From Rouxiella sp. S1S-2 (GTDB lineage Bacteria; Pseudomonadota; Gammaproteobacteria; Enterobacterales; Enterobacteriaceae), in the NCBI RefSeq assembly GCF_009208105.1, contig NZ_WFKL01000001.1:4712001-4776000 (forward strand): a stretch of DNA of 64,000 bases, in the 5' to 3' direction. Both the position numbers and the translations under genes were made by a program. Positions 30,075-43,222 of this stretch are shown here, piece after piece. Under the pieces are notes generated by a model. It ran no database searches, was not told the origin of the DNA, and saw nothing but the letters and a program-made list of their open reading frames with translations. Each line of letters opens with the position of its first letter. Position 1 is the first letter of the stretch.

Positions 30075-31034
30075 TCAGTCGGCGAGCTCCAGTATGCGAG
30101 CCACCAGCTGCGGGAAAGTTAATCCCGCCTGCTTGGCCGCCATCGGCACCAAACTGTGGCTGGTCATGCCCGGCGATGTGTTCACCTCAAGCAAGTTGAA
30201 GTTCCCTTCACTATCTTGCATCACGTCAACGCGGCCCCAACCACTACAGTCCAGCGCGCGATAGGCCTGCAGCGCCAATTCGGCCAGCTGTTGTTCCTGA
30301 TCGGCATCCAGGCCGCTTGGGCAAAAATATTTCGTCTCGTCAGAAATGTATTTCGCCTGATAGTCATAGAAAATACCGGCAGGCTGAATACGAATCGACG
30401 GCATCACTTGGTCACCCACGATAGCTACCGTGTATTCAGGACCGCTCAGCCACTGTTCAATCAGCAGATCGTCGTCGTGGAGAAATGCCTCTTCCAGAGC
30501 CTGTTGCAACTGCTCAGGTGCATCGACTTTACTCATACCCACGCTTGAACCTTCACGGCTCGGTTTAACGATTAATGGCAGTCCCAGCGCGGCGATTTTT
30601 TCACCCAAAGCGCCCTGCCCTCTTCCGTTAGAATGATTAAGCCCGAGTCCTGCTAACTCTTTTTTGTTTAATGCCACAAACGCTGTCACCGGCAGGCCCA
30701 GCGATTGCCACACCAGCTTGGTGCGAAACTTATCCATGGTCAGCGCCGACGCCATCACGCCGCTGCCGGTATAAGGCAAGTCTAAATGCTCGAGCAGGCC
30801 CTGCAAGGTGCCGTCTTCCCCGCCGCGACCGTGCAGCGCAATAAAGACTTTGTCGTAACCTTCTTCTTTAAGACGGGTGACGGCAAACGTCTTGGTGTCT
30901 ATCGCATGGGCGTCAATACCCGACTCACGCAGGCCCGCCAGCACGGCGGCGCCAGACTGCAGTGAAACTTCACGCTCGGCCGAGGTGCCACCAAACAGTA
31001 CGGCAACTTTCTCTTGAACCTGAGGATTAGACAT
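30075..31034 (-). CDS. ddlB: D-alanine--D-alanine ligase B
   Basis: ATP-grasp ligase that makes the D-Ala-D-Ala dipeptide used by MurF. It has 319 residues (E. coli 306). [44 protein letters not shown] and [15 protein letters not shown] are the expected motifs. The ATG at 31034 has AGGGAG 9 bases upstream and overlaps murC by 8 bases. The ATG at 31043 abuts that SD and is unlikely. An extra loop near 125-145 ([20 protein letters not shown]) accounts for the added length. Confidence 0.97.
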   Translation of the reverse strand: MSNPQVQEKVAVLFGGTSAEREVSLQSGAAVLAGLRESGIDAHAIDTKTFAVTRLKEEGYDKVFIALHGRGGEDGTLQGLLEHLDLPYTGSGVMASALTMDKFRTKLVWQSLGLPVTAFVALNKKELAGLGLNHSNGRGQGALGEKIAALGLPLIVKPSREGSSVGMSKVDAPEQLQQALEEAFLHDDDLLIEQWLSGPEYTVAIVGDQVMPSIRIQPAGIFYDYQAKYISDETKYFCPSGLDADQEQQLAELALQAYRALDCSGWGRVDVMQDSEGNFNLLEVNTSPGMTSHSLVPMAAKQAGLTFPQLVARILELAD

Positions 31035-32502
31035 AGTGCTCATCTCCCTTCTTGGCCGCCTGGAGCTTTTGATCCGCCAACTTACGCGCCACCTTGCCAA
31101 TATTCCCCGCGCCCTGAACCAGAATCAGGTCATTAGCGTCGAGGATGGGGGCCAAAATGCCAGGCACCGCATCAATGTCTGAAATCAAAATGGGATCGAG
31201 CTTCCCGCGTGCACGAATGGTGCGGCAAAGGGAGCGGCTGTCCGCGCCGGGAATAGGCGCTTCGCCTGCCGGATACACGTCGAGCATCACCAGCAGGTCA
31301 ACCTGGGACAGCACGTTGGCAAAATCTTCGTACAGGTCACGCGTGCGGGTGTAGCGATGCGGCTGAAACACCATCACCAGACGCCGGTCTTCCCAACCTG
31401 CGCGCGCCGCTTTAATCGTGGCGTCAACTTCGGTTGGGTGATGACCGTAATCGTCAACCAGCATGGCGTTACCGGTTTTACCGTTGACATTCTCCAGCGG
31501 GAATTCGCCGAGGAAGTCGAAGCGGCGGCCAGTGCCCTGAAAACCTGCCAATGCAGTGAGAATAGCGTCGTCATTGATGTCTTCGTCAGTTGCGACCGCA
31601 ATCGCCGCCGCAGCGTTAAGCGCATTGTGACGACCCGGCGCATTCAACATGACCTCAATCGGCGTCTTATCCAGACGGCGAACGGTAAAGTGACCCTGTG
31701 CCCCCACCTGACGGTAGTCTTCGATAAATACGTCAGCATCTTCGCTGAATCCGTAGGTGGTCACGTGACGCCCCACGCGCGGCAACAGCTCGCGAATAAC
31801 CGGATCATCTATACACATCACTGCGCGACCATAGAAAGGCAGGTTGTGCAGGAAGTTGATAAATGTCTGCTTCAGGACTTCAAAGTCGCCCTGATAAGTG
31901 TCCATGTGGTCGGCTTCGATGTTGGTCACAATCGCCACCATCGGCTGCAGATGGAGGAACGACGCATCGCTCTCATCCGCCTCTGCAATCAGGAAGCGGC
32001 TTGAACCCAGGCGCGCATGCGTGCCTGCCGCCTTCACCAGACCGCCGTTAACAAAGGTCGGATCCAAACCGGCCTCGGCATAAATACTGGTCACCATGGC
32101 CGTAGTAGTGGTTTTCCCGTGCGTACCCGCGACGGCAATGCCGTGACGGAAACGCATCAGCTCCGCCAGCATTTCGGCGCGGCGAATAACCGGAATGCGC
32201 GCTTCTCGCGCGGCGATTAGTTCTGGATTGTCGGCAGAAATAGCGGTTGAGACCACGACGACGCTGGCATCGAGCACGTTTTCCGGGCGGTGATTAAAAT
32301 AAATCGTGGCACCTAAAGCGGACAACTGCTGCGTAACCGGGTTCGGCGCCAGGTCGGAACCGCTGATTTGATAGCCTTCATTAGCCAACACTTCGGCGAT
32401 ACCACCCATGCCGGCACCACCGATGCCAACAAAGTGTATGTGCCGGACGCGATGCATCTCGGGCACGAAGGTACGCAGTTTCGCCAATTGTTGTGTATTC
32501 AC
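31027..32502 (-). CDS. murC: UDP-N-acetylmuramate--L-alanine ligase
   Basis: Adds L-Ala to UDP-MurNAc, the first peptide step of cell-wall precursor synthesis. With the GTG at 32502 it has 491 residues, the E. coli length, starting [16 protein letters not shown]. The N-terminal [13 protein letters not shown], the P-loop [25 protein letters not shown] and [16 protein letters not shown] are present. An ATG at 32511 (MRNVNTQQ) is a possible alternative. The 123 bases before it show no gene and no clear terminator. Confidence 0.97.
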   Translation of the reverse strand: MNTQQLAKLRTFVPEMHRVRHIHFVGIGGAGMGGIAEVLANEGYQISGSDLAPNPVTQQLSALGATIYFNHRPENVLDASVVVVSTAISADNPELIAAREARIPVIRRAEMLAELMRFRHGIAVAGTHGKTTTTAMVTSIYAEAGLDPTFVNGGLVKAAGTHARLGSSRFLIAEADESDASFLHLQPMVAIVTNIEADHMDTYQGDFEVLKQTFINFLHNLPFYGRAVMCIDDPVIRELLPRVGRHVTTYGFSEDADVFIEDYRQVGAQGHFTVRRLDKTPIEVMLNAPGRHNALNAAAAIAVATDEDINDDAILTALAGFQGTGRRFDFLGEFPLENVNGKTGNAMLVDDYGHHPTEVDATIKAARAGWEDRRLVMVFQPHRYTRTRDLYEDFANVLSQVDLLVMLDVYPAGEAPIPGADSRSLCRTIRARGKLDPILISDIDAVPGILAPILDANDLILVQGAGNIGKVARKLADQKLQAAKKGDEHYV

Positions 32503-32625
32503 GTTTCTCATCACTCTTTTATCCTCTGTACTTGATGCTACAGCGGGCTGTAACGCCAATTACTTCGGCTAAATATTTGGTTAATCGGACTGAGCGCTCA
32601 AGATGCAGCGTTCAATCACTCGTTT

Positions 32626-33693
32626 TCATTTATGACTTGCCGCCACAACTTCGGCGGCGACGCGTTCAGTCGCGTCCGTAATGGCCACCGCACGCGCACT
32701 GCGGGCCATTTCCAACAGTTTCTGTCGATCCCAGCTGGCCAAAATATCGGCCACGGCACCGGCATTAAAATCCTTTTGCTCGATAATTCGAGCGGCACCG
32801 GCTTTCTCAAGCGGCAGCGCGTTCCAATACTGCTGGCGGTCTTTGTGCTGGAAGGGCACAAAAATGGCCGGCAATCCTGCAACGGCTATTTCGCTGACCG
32901 TCAGCGCGCCAGAACGGCACACCACAACATCGGCCCAGGCATAGGCTTGCGCCATATCATCAATAAACTCGGTCACTTTATGCTGCGTCTGACCGGCCTG
33001 CTGGTAGGCCTGATTAACAGATTCCAACGCGCCTTTGCCGACCTGGTGCCAAATAGTGACTCGGTCACCCAGCAGTGAGGCAATGTTCGGCATGCTTTGG
33101 TTCAATACTCTTGCACCCTGACTGCCGCCCACCACTAAAATTCTAATTTGACCTTCACGACCGGCAAAGCGCTCATCCGGCAACGGCAGCGCAAGCACGT
33201 CGGTACGCACTGGGTTGCCCACCACCGCCGCGTTTGGAAACGCACCGGGGAACGCCTGCAGCACCGTTTTTGCAATCCGCGATAGCCAGCGGTTAGTGAG
33301 GCCGGCAATGCCGTTTTGCTCATGTAATACCACCGGAATTCCGCATGACCAGGCGGCTAAACCACCAGGACCTGACACGTATCCGCCCATCCCCAGCACC
33401 ACGTCAGGTTGAAAGCGCTTCATGATGGCTTTCGCCTGGCGCCACGCATGATATATGCGAATGGGAGCGGTGAGTTGCGCTTTCAGACCTTTCCCACGTA
33501 ATCCGGCGATTTTAATGAAATCAATTTCAATACCGTTCTTCGGAACCAGGTCAGCTTCCATGCGGTCGGCAGTACCCAACCAGCGAACTTCCCAGCCCTG
33601 CGCCATCAGATGATGAGCCACGGCAAGACCGGGAAAGACGTGGCCTCCCGTACCGCCTGCCATCACCATTAAACGCTTGGTCTTGCCACTCAT
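32626..33693 (-). CDS. murG: Lipid II synthase MurG (GlcNAc transferase)
   Basis: Peripheral inner-membrane glycosyltransferase adding GlcNAc to lipid I. It has 355 residues, equal to E. coli. The G loops are [20 protein letters not shown] and [13 protein letters not shown]; the donor-site region is [23 protein letters not shown]. It overlaps ftsW by 4 bases (ATGA), a sign of coupled translation. Confidence 0.98.
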   Translation of the reverse strand: MSGKTKRLMVMAGGTGGHVFPGLAVAHHLMAQGWEVRWLGTADRMEADLVPKNGIEIDFIKIAGLRGKGLKAQLTAPIRIYHAWRQAKAIMKRFQPDVVLGMGGYVSGPGGLAAWSCGIPVVLHEQNGIAGLTNRWLSRIAKTVLQAFPGAFPNAAVVGNPVRTDVLALPLPDERFAGREGQIRILVVGGSQGARVLNQSMPNIASLLGDRVTIWHQVGKGALESVNQAYQQAGQTQHKVTEFIDDMAQAYAWADVVVCRSGALTVSEIAVAGLPAIFVPFQHKDRQQYWNALPLEKAGAARIIEQKDFNAGAVADILASWDRQKLLEMARSARAVAITDATERVAAEVVAASHK

Positions 33694-34910
33694 CGGGCAC
33701 TCCTTACAAACGCCTGCGCTTTCGCCAGACGCGTTTCAAAATCTATCCGCAGCAGCAAAGTCAGCGCCGTAGACATAATTAACAGGCTGGAACCGCCGTA
33801 GCTTATCAGCGGCAATGTCAGACCTTTGGTCGGCAACATGCCCGCAGCCGCGCCTACGTTAACCAGCGCCTGGAAGCTAATCCACACGCCAATCGAACAG
33901 GCCAAAAAGCCGGCAAAACGCTGGTCCAGCTCAAGCGCGCGACGTCCAATCGACATAGCACGAAAAGCGACGAAGAATACCATTAACAGTACTAAAACCA
34001 CACCGAAATACCCTAACTCTTCACCTAAAATCGAGAAGATAAAGTCAGTATGTGCTTCGGGCAGATATTCCAGCTTTTGTACTGAGTTTCCAAGGCCTTG
34101 CCCCCAGAATTCACCGCGACCAAATGCCATCAGTGATTGGGTCAACTGGTAGCCACTGCCGAAAGGATCGGCCCACGGATTCCAGAAGGAGGTCACGCGG
34201 CGCATACGGTAAGGTTCCGCCACAATCAACAGGCACACCGCAAAGGCACCCGAGCCGATAATCGCCAGGAACTGCCACATCTTCGCACCGGCCAAAAACA
34301 GCATCGCCAAGGTGGTAATAAACAGAACAACCACGGTACCGAGGTCAGGCTGGGCCAACAGCAAAACGGCCAAAATAACCATCACGCCCATCGGTTTGCA
34401 GAAGCCCCAGAAGTTGCTTCGCACCTCGTCAACCTTGCGCACCAGATAGCTGGCCAGATAACAAAACAGCGACAACTTGGAGAACTCGGCGGGCTGAATA
34501 CGCAGCGGCCCCAGTGAAATCCAGCGAGAAGCACCGTTAATCGAGCTGCCCACTACCAGCACAACCAGCAGCATGATGATTGAGATAAGCAGCAGCACGT
34601 TGCTGTACTTCTGCCACACCATCATCGGCACGCGCAGGGTAATCAGGCCAAGAATGAATGCCAGCACCAGATAAACGGCGTCACGTTTAGCAAACATGAA
34701 AGGATCGTTGGCCAGTCGCTGACCAATTGGCATGGAGGCCGAGGTCACCATCACAAAACCAATCACCGCCAGTCCAAACGTCATCCACATCAATGTACGG
34801 TCATACAGCACCAGCGTAGGGGTATCGCCGTCTTTAACGCCCATCACCCAGTCGTTGGCTCTGTTTCCAAAACCTTTTAGCAGCCCAAGGCCAGGCATCC
34901 GAATACGCAT
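33690..34910 (-). CDS. ftsW: Septal peptidoglycan polymerase FtsW (SEDS family)
   Basis: Ten-span membrane glycosyltransferase that polymerises lipid II with FtsI at the septum. It has 406 residues (E. coli 414). SEDS hallmarks include [33 protein letters not shown] and [13 protein letters not shown] near the end, and [24 protein letters not shown]. The N-terminal cytoplasmic part is short. It shares one base with the murD stop and overlaps murG by 4 bases. Confidence 0.98.
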   Translation of the reverse strand: MRIRMPGLGLLKGFGNRANDWVMGVKDGDTPTLVLYDRTLMWMTFGLAVIGFVMVTSASMPIGQRLANDPFMFAKRDAVYLVLAFILGLITLRVPMMVWQKYSNVLLLISIIMLLVVLVVGSSINGASRWISLGPLRIQPAEFSKLSLFCYLASYLVRKVDEVRSNFWGFCKPMGVMVILAVLLLAQPDLGTVVVLFITTLAMLFLAGAKMWQFLAIIGSGAFAVCLLIVAEPYRMRRVTSFWNPWADPFGSGYQLTQSLMAFGRGEFWGQGLGNSVQKLEYLPEAHTDFIFSILGEELGYFGVVLVLLMVFFVAFRAMSIGRRALELDQRFAGFLACSIGVWISFQALVNVGAAAGMLPTKGLTLPLISYGGSSLLIMSTALTLLLRIDFETRLAKAQAFVRSAR

Positions 34911-36241
34911 TAGCCAAGCTCCTTAGCCAACGCGGTGAAGACATCACCACGCTGTTCGAAATTCTTGAACTGATCCAGACTCGCGCAGGCCGGGGACAAC
35001 AGCACCATGTCGCCTGATTTCACACGTCCGCCAATTTCACGCATTGCCTGTTCCATCGTCTCATACAGCGAAGAAACGTCAGGGCGGAGGTCGGCCAATT
35101 CAGCACCGTCACGCCCAAAGCAGTAAACGTGCAAAGCCTGACTCTGCATTTTTTCACCGTGCAAATAAGGCAGCAGCGGAGAGAAATCGGCAGACTTACC
35201 GTCTCCGCCCAGCAGTAAATGCAGCGTACCCTCAACCTGGAGACCGTTTAGCGCGGCTTCAGTACTGCCGACGTTGGTCGCCTTGGAGTCGTTAATCCAA
35301 CGCACGCCGTTGTGCACGCGTGCTACCTGGAAACGATGTGCCAGACCGGTAAAGGTGGTCAACGCCTTCAGGCTTGATGCGCGCGGAATACCTACCGCAT
35401 CGGCCAGTGCCAACGCGGCCAGCGCATTGGTATAGTTGTGACGCCCGGTCAGCGGCATTTCGCCGGTATTGAAGATCTTTTCGCCACGAACGCGCAGCCA
35501 GACTTCATTTTGCTGACGACTCAAGTGGTAATCGCCCACGTCCACGCCAAAGCTGACGCAGCGCTTATCGGCACCGCGCACTGGCATAGTCAAGGCATCG
35601 TCGGCATTCACCACGCACAGCTTGGCGTTTTCATACACTTTCAACTTCGCTGCACGGTACTGTTGTAGTCCGAACGGATAACGGTCCATGTGATCTTCAG
35701 TCACGTTCAAAATCGTTGCCGCCGCCGCGTGCAGACTGTGAGTGGTTTCCAGTTGGAAACTCGACAGCTCAAGCACGAAAAGCTGATAGTCATGACCGAG
35801 CATGCTCAACACCGGCAAGCCAATATTGCCGCCCACGCCAACCTGCCAACCGGCCGCTTTACCCATCTCGCCCACCAGGCTAGTTACGGTGCTTTTGCCG
35901 TTAGACCCCGTGATAGCGATAATTGGTACCGTCACTTCGCGGCAGAACAGTTCGATATCGCCCACGATTTCAACACCGGCATCGGCGGCTGCACTCAGCG
36001 CGGGCGTAGCCAATGCCATGCCCGGACTGGCAACAATCAGGTCGGCATCCAGCAGCCAGTCTTCATTCAAAGACCCTAAATGACGCTCAATACCTTCAGA
36101 CAGCTTGTCGAGTCCCGGCGGACTGATACGGGTATCGATAACACGCGGCGTTACGCCGCGTGATACAAAGAAATCAACACAGGAGAGGCCCGTAAGCCCC
36201 AACCCGATAATGACCACTTTTTTACCCTGATAGTCAGTCAT
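34910..36241 (-). CDS. murD: UDP-N-acetylmuramoyl-L-alanine--D-glutamate ligase
   Basis: Adds D-Glu to UDP-MurNAc-L-Ala. It has 443 residues (E. coli 438). [20 protein letters not shown] binds [17 protein letters not shown] is the P-loop, and [11 protein letters not shown] and [20 protein letters not shown] are family motifs. It starts 2 bases after mraY and shares one base with ftsW. Confidence 0.98.
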   Translation of the reverse strand: MTDYQGKKVVIIGLGLTGLSCVDFFVSRGVTPRVIDTRISPPGLDKLSEGIERHLGSLNEDWLLDADLIVASPGMALATPALSAAADAGVEIVGDIELFCREVTVPIIAITGSNGKSTVTSLVGEMGKAAGWQVGVGGNIGLPVLSMLGHDYQLFVLELSSFQLETTHSLHAAAATILNVTEDHMDRYPFGLQQYRAAKLKVYENAKLCVVNADDALTMPVRGADKRCVSFGVDVGDYHLSRQQNEVWLRVRGEKIFNTGEMPLTGRHNYTNALAALALADAVGIPRASSLKALTTFTGLAHRFQVARVHNGVRWINDSKATNVGSTEAALNGLQVEGTLHLLLGGDGKSADFSPLLPYLHGEKMQSQALHVYCFGRDGAELADLRPDVSSLYETMEQAMREIGGRVKSGDMVLLSPACASLDQFKNFEQRGDVFTALAKELG

Positions 36242-36243
36242 AG

Positions 36244-37326
36244 TTACCGCACCTTCAGCGTCGCCAGGCCAATCAGCACCAGCATCAGTGAGATAATCCA
36301 GAAGCGCACGATAACGCGCGGTTCCGGCCAGCCTTTGAGTTCATAGTGGTGGTGAATCGGCGCCATACGGAAAATGCGTTGGCCGCGCAGCTTAAATGAC
36401 CCCACCTGCAAAATAACCGACAGCGTTTCAACCACGAATACCCCGCCCATAATCAGCAGCAGGAACTCTTGGCGCAGCAGCACGGCGATAGTCCCCAGCG
36501 CACCGCCCAAGGCCAGTGAACCCACGTCACCCATGAAGACCTGAGCCGGATAAGTGTTAAACCAGAGGAATCCGAGGCCTGCACCGACGATCGCCGTACA
36601 GACGATAACCAGCTCACCGGCGTGTCGCAGATAAGGAATATGCAGATAATTGGCGAAGTTCATGTTACCTGTCGCCCAGGCCACCAGCGCAAAGCCGGCT
36701 GCCACAAACACCGTTGGCATAATCGCCAGGCCGTCCAGACCGTCGGTGAGGTTCACCGCGTTGCTGGTGCCGACAATCACGAAATAGCTCAGCAGGATAT
36801 ACAGCAGGCCAAGCTGCGGCATGATGTCTTTAAAGAATGGCACCACCAGCTCGGTAGCCGGCGTATCTTTACCTACGGTATACATCACAAAGGCAACAAC
36901 CAAGGCGATGACCGACTGCCAGAAGTATTTCCAGCGGGCAATCAGGCCTTTAGTGTCTTTACGCACCACTTTGCGATAGTCATCCACAAAGCCCACTGCG
37001 CCGTAACCTACCAGCACAAATAACACGCACCAGACGTAAGGGTTAGAAGGGTACGCCCACATCAGAACCGATACAGTAATAGAGAACAGAATCAGCACAC
37101 CGCCCATCGTCGGCGTACCGCGTTTACTAAAATGCGACTCTGGACCGTCGTGGCGAACGACCTGGCCAATCTGCAGTTTCTGCAAATAAGCAATCAGGCG
37201 AGGCCCCATCCACAGGGAGAGGAACAGAGCCGTCAACAGGCTGACAATGGCGCGAAACGTCAGGTATGAAAAGACGTTAAAGCCTGAATAATATTTGACC
37301 AAATGTTCGGCCAGCCAAACTAACAT
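36244..37326 (-). CDS. mraY: Phospho-MurNAc-pentapeptide translocase MraY
   Basis: Ten-span membrane enzyme that makes lipid I from UDP-MurNAc-pentapeptide and undecaprenyl phosphate. It has 360 residues, equal to E. coli. The catalytic Asp pair is in [11 protein letters not shown], with [10 protein letters not shown], the third Asp in [15 protein letters not shown] and the His cluster [13 protein letters not shown]. Overlaps murF by 7 bases. Confidence 0.98.
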   Translation of the reverse strand: MLVWLAEHLVKYYSGFNVFSYLTFRAIVSLLTALFLSLWMGPRLIAYLQKLQIGQVVRHDGPESHFSKRGTPTMGGVLILFSITVSVLMWAYPSNPYVWCVLFVLVGYGAVGFVDDYRKVVRKDTKGLIARWKYFWQSVIALVVAFVMYTVGKDTPATELVVPFFKDIMPQLGLLYILLSYFVIVGTSNAVNLTDGLDGLAIMPTVFVAAGFALVAWATGNMNFANYLHIPYLRHAGELVIVCTAIVGAGLGFLWFNTYPAQVFMGDVGSLALGGALGTIAVLLRQEFLLLIMGGVFVVETLSVILQVGSFKLRGQRIFRMAPIHHHYELKGWPEPRVIVRFWIISLMLVLIGLATLKVR

Positions 37327-38681
37327 GTTGCATTCTCCTGTAACGCCCGTACTACCTGCTCCATCGCGGCACTACGTGAACCTTTAATTAAAACGGTAAT
37401 TACCGCGTGTTCAGATAACAAGCTGGCTAAACGGGCTATTACAGCAGCTTTATCTTCAAGATGTTCGCCACAGCCACTCGCGTCGCTGATTGCACGACTA
37501 AAGTGACCCACGGTTAACACTTTATCGATCCCGGCCAGGCGAATCGCATCGCCAACCTGACGATGGCAGGCTTCGCTTTCGTCGCCGAGTTCGGCCATGT
37601 CGCCCAGCGCCATCACCCGATAGCCGGGCATGTCTGCCACGACCTGCGCTGCCGCAGTCATCGAGCCGACGTTGGCGTTGTAGCTGTCGTCGAGCAGCGT
37701 TTTACCCTCGGCCAGCTTAATGGGGAACAAACGCCCTTTCACCGGCTCCAGCGTAGACAACCCTGCGCGTACAGCCTCAAGAGTCGCACCTACCGACAGC
37801 GCGAGCGCCGCGGCAGCCAGAGCGTTGGCCACGTTGTGGCGGCCAGGGAGCGGCAGGCTCACATCGATTTGCCCCACCGGCGAATGCAGCGTAAAGGTGG
37901 TGGCAAACGCCCCAACCTCAACGTTGCTGGCAAAGAAGTCGACGCCGTCCGCGGCATCAGGAGAGAAGCGCCATACGGTTTTGTTGCCAATACGTGCCTG
38001 CCAGTGAGGCCAGTCATTATTGTCGGCATTAAGAATGGCAACGCCGTCAGCGGGCAAGCCCTCAAAAATTTCGCCCTTGGCCTGAGCAACGCCGGCCAAT
38101 GAACCAAATCCTTCGAGGTGTGCCGCAGAAAGGTTATTCACCAGCGCAGTTTGTGGACGTGCAAGGTCAGTGGTATAGGCTATTTCGCCCTGATGATTGG
38201 CACCCAGCTCAACCACTGCAAAATCGTATTCGGCCGTCAGGCGCAGCAGCGTCAGCGGCACGCCGATGTCATTGTTGAAATTACCTGCGGTGTAGAGCAC
38301 GTTGCCACACTGGCGAAGGACGGCGGCAGTCATCTCTTTCACTGACGTTTTGCCAGAAGAACCCGTTAACGCCACCACGCGGGCCGGCACCTGCTGACGA
38401 ACCCAGGCACCCAATTTTCCCAGCGCAATACGCGTGTCGGCCACGACAAGCTGCGGGGCATCTATCGGCAGGCGTTTGCTCACAATTAAGGCGGCGGCAC
38501 CGGCTTTCAGCGCGTCGACGGCAAAGTCGTGAGCGTCAAAGTTTTCGCCCTTGAGGGCAATGAACAGACAGCCTGGGGTAATTTGGCGCGTGTCGGTGGT
38601 GACCGCATCTATCTGTAAATCAGCGCCTAGCAGTTCGGCGCTTAACACCTCGGTCAGCGTGCGCAGAGTAACCGGGATCAT
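37320..38681 (-). CDS. murF: UDP-MurNAc-tripeptide--D-Ala-D-Ala ligase MurF
   Basis: Adds the D-Ala-D-Ala dipeptide made by Ddl, completing the pentapeptide. It has 453 residues (E. coli 452). The P-loop is [13 protein letters not shown], with [32 protein letters not shown] and [16 protein letters not shown]. Its start overlaps murE by 4 bases. Confidence 0.98.
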   Translation of the reverse strand: MIPVTLRTLTEVLSAELLGADLQIDAVTTDTRQITPGCLFIALKGENFDAHDFAVDALKAGAAALIVSKRLPIDAPQLVVADTRIALGKLGAWVRQQVPARVVALTGSSGKTSVKEMTAAVLRQCGNVLYTAGNFNNDIGVPLTLLRLTAEYDFAVVELGANHQGEIAYTTDLARPQTALVNNLSAAHLEGFGSLAGVAQAKGEIFEGLPADGVAILNADNNDWPHWQARIGNKTVWRFSPDAADGVDFFASNVEVGAFATTFTLHSPVGQIDVSLPLPGRHNVANALAAAALALSVGATLEAVRAGLSTLEPVKGRLFPIKLAEGKTLLDDSYNANVGSMTAAAQVVADMPGYRVMALGDMAELGDESEACHRQVGDAIRLAGIDKVLTVGHFSRAISDASGCGEHLEDKAAVIARLASLLSEHAVITVLIKGSRSAAMEQVVRALQENATC

Positions 38682-40165
38682 GCAACCACCCCCAGCAAAC
38701 GTGCAGCAGTGACGCGATCCGAGTAGTCAAAGCGCTGATTGCCGACCAACTGGTAATCTTCATGCCCTTTGCCGGCGATGAGCACCACGTCGTTTTCGCC
38801 CGCCTGCATAATCGCGCTAGTGACCGCTTCTGCCCTGCCAGGAATAGCCAGCGCGCGGCCAGCGTCAAGCAGACCGGAAAGAATGTCGTTGATGATCGCG
38901 CGAGGATCTTCGCTACGCGGATTATCGTCGGTGATAACCACGCGATCGGCATACTGTTCGGCAATACCGCCCATCAGAGGACGTTTGCCTTTATCGCGAT
39001 CGCCGCCGCAGCCAAACACGCACCACAGTTTTCCAGTGCAGTGCAGCCGTGCAGCCGCTAAAGCTTTTTCAAGCGCATCAGGGGTGTGGGCGTAATCAAC
39101 CACGACGGTAGGTCGGCCCGGCGCGTGAAACACTTCCATACGCCCGCATACCGGTTGTAGCTGAGGCGCAGTTTGCAGCAGCGCTTCCAGCGGATAGTCC
39201 AGAGCAAGCAGCGTGCCCAGCGCAACCAGCAGGTTACTGACGTTAAAGGCACCCATCAGGCGGCTCTCAAGGAGACCTTTGCCCCAGCTCGAATCAAGTT
39301 CGACGGTGGCGCCTTTGTCGTGATAATTCACACTGCTCGCCGATAGCCAGCGGCCTTTCCAATCGGCAGGAATACTGTTTTCCATGCTCACGGCGACCGC
39401 GTCAGGCAGTTTGGCAAGCCAGCGCTGCCCTACGCTATCGTCAGCATTAATGATTTTCTGCGCGCTGTGGTGGGTCGAAAACAGCTGCCATTTGGCCTCT
39501 TCGTAGTGTTGCATATCACCGTGATAGTCGAGGTGATCGCGGCTCAGGTTAGTGAAGGCCGCGGCGGCAAAAGGCAGTGCCGATACGCGATGCTGAACCA
39601 AACCGTGTGAAGAGACTTCCATCGCCGCAAAGCTTGCGCCCTGCTGAACGAGGGTATGAAGAAGGTGTTGTACCTGCACCGCCGAACCGGTGGTGTTTTC
39701 TGCAGGAACCACGTTGTTGAGCAAGCCGTTACCGACGGTGCCCATCACGGCGCTGGTTTCGCCCAGCATTTGTGCCCACTGTGCCAGCAACTGAGTGGTG
39801 GTGGTTTTACCGTTGGTGCCGGTAACGCCCACTAACTGCAGCGCCGCACCAGGCTGCTGATAAAAGCGACCAGCAATCTCGGACAACAGCAGATTCAGGT
39901 TTTGCAGATAAACAATCGGAACACCGTGTTTCATGCTGACAGCGCCGTGTTCGGCCTGCCCTTGCGCTTCTGCCACTACCGCGCTGACGCCCTGCGCGAT
40001 AGCCTGAGGAATATAGTGACGGCCATCGCTCGAATGGCCTGAAATCGCGACAAACAGATCCCCCGCAGCCGCAACGCGGCTGTCGAGAATCATGTCTTTA
40101 AGCACCGTTTGTGGGGTATCACTCACCCAAGGTGCTAGGAGGTCGCGTAAATTACGATCTGTCAC
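38678..40165 (-). CDS. murE: UDP-MurNAc-L-Ala-D-Glu--meso-diaminopimelate ligase MurE
   Basis: Adds meso-DAP to the stem peptide. The GTG at 40165 ([13 protein letters not shown]) gives 495 residues, the E. coli length, and has AGAGG 7 bases upstream. An in-frame start at 40198 adds 11 residues without homology. The P-loop is [17 protein letters not shown]. The substrate motif [13 protein letters not shown] is the DNPR type that selects meso-DAP rather than lysine, so the wall is the usual Gram-negative kind. It starts 14 bases inside ftsI. Confidence 0.98.
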   Translation of the reverse strand: MTDRNLRDLLAPWVSDTPQTVLKDMILDSRVAAAGDLFVAISGHSSDGRHYIPQAIAQGVSAVVAEAQGQAEHGAVSMKHGVPIVYLQNLNLLLSEIAGRFYQQPGAALQLVGVTGTNGKTTTTQLLAQWAQMLGETSAVMGTVGNGLLNNVVPAENTTGSAVQVQHLLHTLVQQGASFAAMEVSSHGLVQHRVSALPFAAAAFTNLSRDHLDYHGDMQHYEEAKWQLFSTHHSAQKIINADDSVGQRWLAKLPDAVAVSMENSIPADWKGRWLSASSVNYHDKGATVELDSSWGKGLLESRLMGAFNVSNLLVALGTLLALDYPLEALLQTAPQLQPVCGRMEVFHAPGRPTVVVDYAHTPDALEKALAAARLHCTGKLWCVFGCGGDRDKGKRPLMGGIAEQYADRVVITDDNPRSEDPRAIINDILSGLLDAGRALAIPGRAEAVTSAIMQAGENDVVLIAGKGHEDYQLVGNQRFDYSDRVTAARLLGVVA

Positions 40166-41915
40166 CTGAAGCCTCTTTATGATTATTGACAATGTCATTG
40201 CCTACGTCCGTCGGTAAAGCATCCGGCTCGACGTTCATCGTGCGCAATACGCCGCCCATGATGGCGCCAAATACCGGTGCAGAAATCGCGCCGCCGTAGT
40301 ATTTACCCGCCTGAGGGTCATTAATAATGACCACCAGAGCAAATCGGGGATTACTCGCTGGCGCCACGCCAGCGGTATAAGCAATGTATTTGTTCACGTA
40401 TTTGCCATCGGGACCGACCTTTTTAGCCGTCCCTGTCTTGATAGCGATACGGTAGCCCTTGATTGCGGCCTTAACGCCACCGCCGCCGGGCAAGGCAACA
40501 CTTTCCATCATACGAACCACGGTGCGTACCAGAGGTTCGGGGAAAACGCGTTCACCGGAAACCGGTGGATCAACTTTGGTAATCGACAGCGGACGGGCAA
40601 TGCCCATGCTGCCAATCGTTGCATAGACTCGCGCTAGCTGGAGAGGTGTCACCATTAGCCCGTAGCCGAAAGAGAAGGTGGCCCTCTCTATGTCAGACCA
40701 CCGTTGTTTTCTTGGAAATAAGCCACTGCTTTCTCCAACCAGTCCCAAATTGGTCGGTTTTCCCAATCCAAAGCGCGAGTAAGTGTCTACCAGCTCTGAG
40801 GACGGCATCGCTAACGCCAGCTTTGAAACACCGACGTTACTCGACTTCTGCAAAATACCCGTCACAGAAAGCTCAGGGTAGCGGGCCACGTCTTTGATTT
40901 CATGGCCGTTAATTCGGAATGGCACGGTATTCAATACGCTATTTTCCTTGATGACGCCCTGCTTGAGCGCCGTCATAACCACCATCGGCTTCACCGTTGA
41001 GCCAGGCTCGAAAATGTCAGTGATCGCGCGGTTACGCATGGTGTCTTTAGGCGTATTAGCCATATTATTTGGGTTGTAAGACGGGCTGTTGGCCATCGCC
41101 AGTACTTCACCGGTCTGCACGTCAACCAGCACAGCAGTCCCAGATTCGGCTTTGTTGAAGGCTACCGCGTTGTTCAACTCGCGGTAAACCAGCGCCTGCA
41201 GACGTTCATCAATGCTGAGCACCAGATTATGTGCCACCTGGCTGTCTACACTTGAAATGTCCTCAATGACACGGCCCGAGCGATCTTTACGCACGGTGCG
41301 TTCGCCCGGCTGACCGGTAAGCCAGCGGTCAAAGCTTTTCTCAACGCCTTCAATACCTTCGCCGTCAATGTTGGTCACGCCGATAATGTGTGAAGTGACC
41401 TGGCCCGCAGGATAGTAACGGCGGGACTCTTGGCGCAGGAAAATACCCGGCAGTTTCAGCTTGTGAATATACTCACCCATCGCCGGGTTGACCTGGCGGG
41501 CCAGATAAACGAAACGGCCTTTCGGATTGGTGTTTACGCGAGCGGTGAGTTGATCGAGTGGAATATTTAGCGCATCGGCCAGCGCTTTCCAGCGGCTGTC
41601 GACGGTGATACCGCCGTGTTCGTTGACTTCTTTAGGATCTGCCCAGATAGCATTAACCGGCACGCTAACGGCAAGAGGACGTCCCGCACGGTCGCTTATC
41701 ATGCCGCGAGAAGTAGGAATGGTTTGTACGCGAAGAGAGCGCATGTCGCCCTCTTTCACCAGTTTGTCGGGATTGATGACCTGAAGGTAAGCCACACGCG
41801 ACATCAGACCCACCAGCGCCAGAAGAATACAGCCGCACAGCAACGCAAAACGCCAGCTTATAAAGCTGGCCTTATCTTCTGGACGCTTAAACTTCGCGGC
41901 ACGTGTCGCTTTCAT
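40152..41915 (-). CDS. ftsI: Septal transpeptidase FtsI (PBP3)
   Basis: Class B penicillin-binding protein that cross-links septal peptidoglycan with FtsW. It has 587 residues (E. coli 588). The membrane anchor is at about 22-42 ([22 protein letters not shown]), the pedestal domain includes [20 protein letters not shown], and the active-site motifs are EPGSTVKP (SxxK serine), SSNVG and IKTGTAKK. Nothing suggests altered beta-lactam binding by eye. It follows ftsL by 46 bases. Confidence 0.98.
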   Translation of the reverse strand: MKATRAAKFKRPEDKASFISWRFALLCGCILLALVGLMSRVAYLQVINPDKLVKEGDMRSLRVQTIPTSRGMISDRAGRPLAVSVPVNAIWADPKEVNEHGGITVDSRWKALADALNIPLDQLTARVNTNPKGRFVYLARQVNPAMGEYIHKLKLPGIFLRQESRRYYPAGQVTSHIIGVTNIDGEGIEGVEKSFDRWLTGQPGERTVRKDRSGRVIEDISSVDSQVAHNLVLSIDERLQALVYRELNNAVAFNKAESGTAVLVDVQTGEVLAMANSPSYNPNNMANTPKDTMRNRAITDIFEPGSTVKPMVVMTALKQGVIKENSVLNTVPFRINGHEIKDVARYPELSVTGILQKSSNVGVSKLALAMPSSELVDTYSRFGLGKPTNLGLVGESSGLFPRKQRWSDIERATFSFGYGLMVTPLQLARVYATIGSMGIARPLSITKVDPPVSGERVFPEPLVRTVVRMMESVALPGGGGVKAAIKGYRIAIKTGTAKKVGPDGKYVNKYIAYTAGVAPASNPRFALVVIINDPQAGKYYGGAISAPVFGAIMGGVLRTMNVEPDALPTDVGNDIVNNHKEASGDRS

Positions 41916-41961
41916 CTGTCGCTTATCATCTCCATGAACAGGTTGCCAAGTCGGCTAAAAT

Positions 41962-42282
41962 TTACTGCTGCACAACGATGGTTTCCTGGGAAGGATCAAC
42001 ATGTTGCATCTGCAATTTTTCCGTCGCGATACGTTCTACCCGGCTGTGGTCGCCGAGGGCGTTCTCTTCGAGGATCAGGTTGCGCCATTCGATATCCAGC
42101 GCATCTTTTTCCAAAACCAGCTGTTCACGCTGAGCGGTCAGCAGTCGCGTTTTATGCGAAAGGGTCACGACCGCCATGGCACTGATCAGCGACGCTGTCA
42201 GCAAAATCATCGGGATTTTTCCATTGCGCAAAATGTCGCTGAAAATAACCCCAACCAAACCATGACGTTCGTTGCCAATCAT
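41962..42282 (-). CDS. ftsL: Divisome protein FtsL
   Basis: Small bitopic coiled-coil protein of the FtsQLB complex that activates FtsWI. It has 106 residues against 121 in E. coli. The shortfall is in the cytoplasmic N-terminus, which begins [15 protein letters not shown] membrane span at about 24-42 and the leucine-zipper part [20 protein letters not shown] are conserved almost to identity, as is the end [12 protein letters not shown]. Its ATG shares one base with the rsmH stop. Confidence 0.97.
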   Translation of the reverse strand: MIGNERHGLVGVIFSDILRNGKIPMILLTASLISAMAVVTLSHKTRLLTAQREQLVLEKDALDIEWRNLILEENALGDHSRVERIATEKLQMQHVDPSQETIVVQQ

Positions 42283-43220
42283 TACGCGTTCCTCGCGGCA
42301 AATCGCAGTACTGAACTGCGCGCTCTTGGATTCTCTGCCACCTCGGCGTCCGAAGGCTTCATTTTGCCCAAGGCTTTCAAGGTGCGTCCGCCGAGGCTCT
42401 GCAACTGGGCTTCGGTCATTGGAATTCCCGAAGGCACCTGCGGTCCCCGACTGTGCTGACGAATAAATCGTTTTACAATTCGGTCTTCAAGCGAGTGGAA
42501 ACTGATTACCGATAAGCGTCCATCGGCTGCCAGTACCTCATGTGCGCCGTCGAGGGCACGTTCGATCTCTTCCAATTCGCTGTTGATGTAAATGCGTATC
42601 GCCTGGAAGCTGCGCGTGGCTGGGTGCTTGTGCTTCTCACGAAACGGTGAGGCATTCGCAATCAGATCCGCCAGCTCTTTAGTACGCGTCATCGGCAGCT
42701 CGCGGTTGCGTTCAACGATGGCGCGGGCAATACGCTTGGCGAAACGTTCTTCACCGAATGTTTTTAGAACCCAGGCAATGTCATCGGCTTCTGCTTTCAT
42801 CAGCCATTCAGCGGCCGAGTATCCCCGACTGGGATCCATACGCATGTCGAGAGGGCCATCGCGCATAAACGAAAAACCACGCTCCGGATCGTCGAGCTGC
42901 GGCGAAGATACGCCCAAGTCCAGCAATACACCGTCTATCTTCCCTACCAGCTCGCGCTCTTTAACGTATTCGGCAATATCAGAGAACGGACCGTGAATGA
43001 TTGAGAAACGCGCGTCGTCAATGGCTTTGGCGGCTTCGATCGCCTGAGGATCGCGGTCGATAGCCAGCAAGCGCCCTTCCGGTCCCAGCTGCGACAAAAT
43101 CAGTCGCGAATGGCCGCCACGACCAAAGGTTCCATCGATGTAAATGCCATCGGGGCGTATGTTCAGCCCGTTTACGGCTTCATCCAACAACACGGATGTA
43201 TGTTTATAATTTTCAAGCAT
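42282..43220 (-). CDS. rsmH: 16S rRNA m4C1402 methyltransferase RsmH (MraW)
   Basis: SAM-dependent N4-methylation of 16S rRNA C1402 in the P site. It has 312 residues (E. coli 313). It begins with [19 protein letters not shown], and [16 protein letters not shown] is the SAM motif. FRARNEL-type ends are seen here as [16 protein letters not shown]. It lies 2 bases after mraZ. Confidence 0.98.
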   Translation of the reverse strand: MLENYKHTSVLLDEAVNGLNIRPDGIYIDGTFGRGGHSRLILSQLGPEGRLLAIDRDPQAIEAAKAIDDARFSIIHGPFSDIAEYVKERELVGKIDGVLLDLGVSSPQLDDPERGFSFMRDGPLDMRMDPSRGYSAAEWLMKAEADDIAWVLKTFGEERFAKRIARAIVERNRELPMTRTKELADLIANASPFREKHKHPATRSFQAIRIYINSELEEIERALDGAHEVLAADGRLSVISFHSLEDRIVKRFIRQHSRGPQVPSGIPMTEAQLQSLGGRTLKALGKMKPSDAEVAENPRARSSVLRFAARNA

Positions 43221-43222
43221 GC

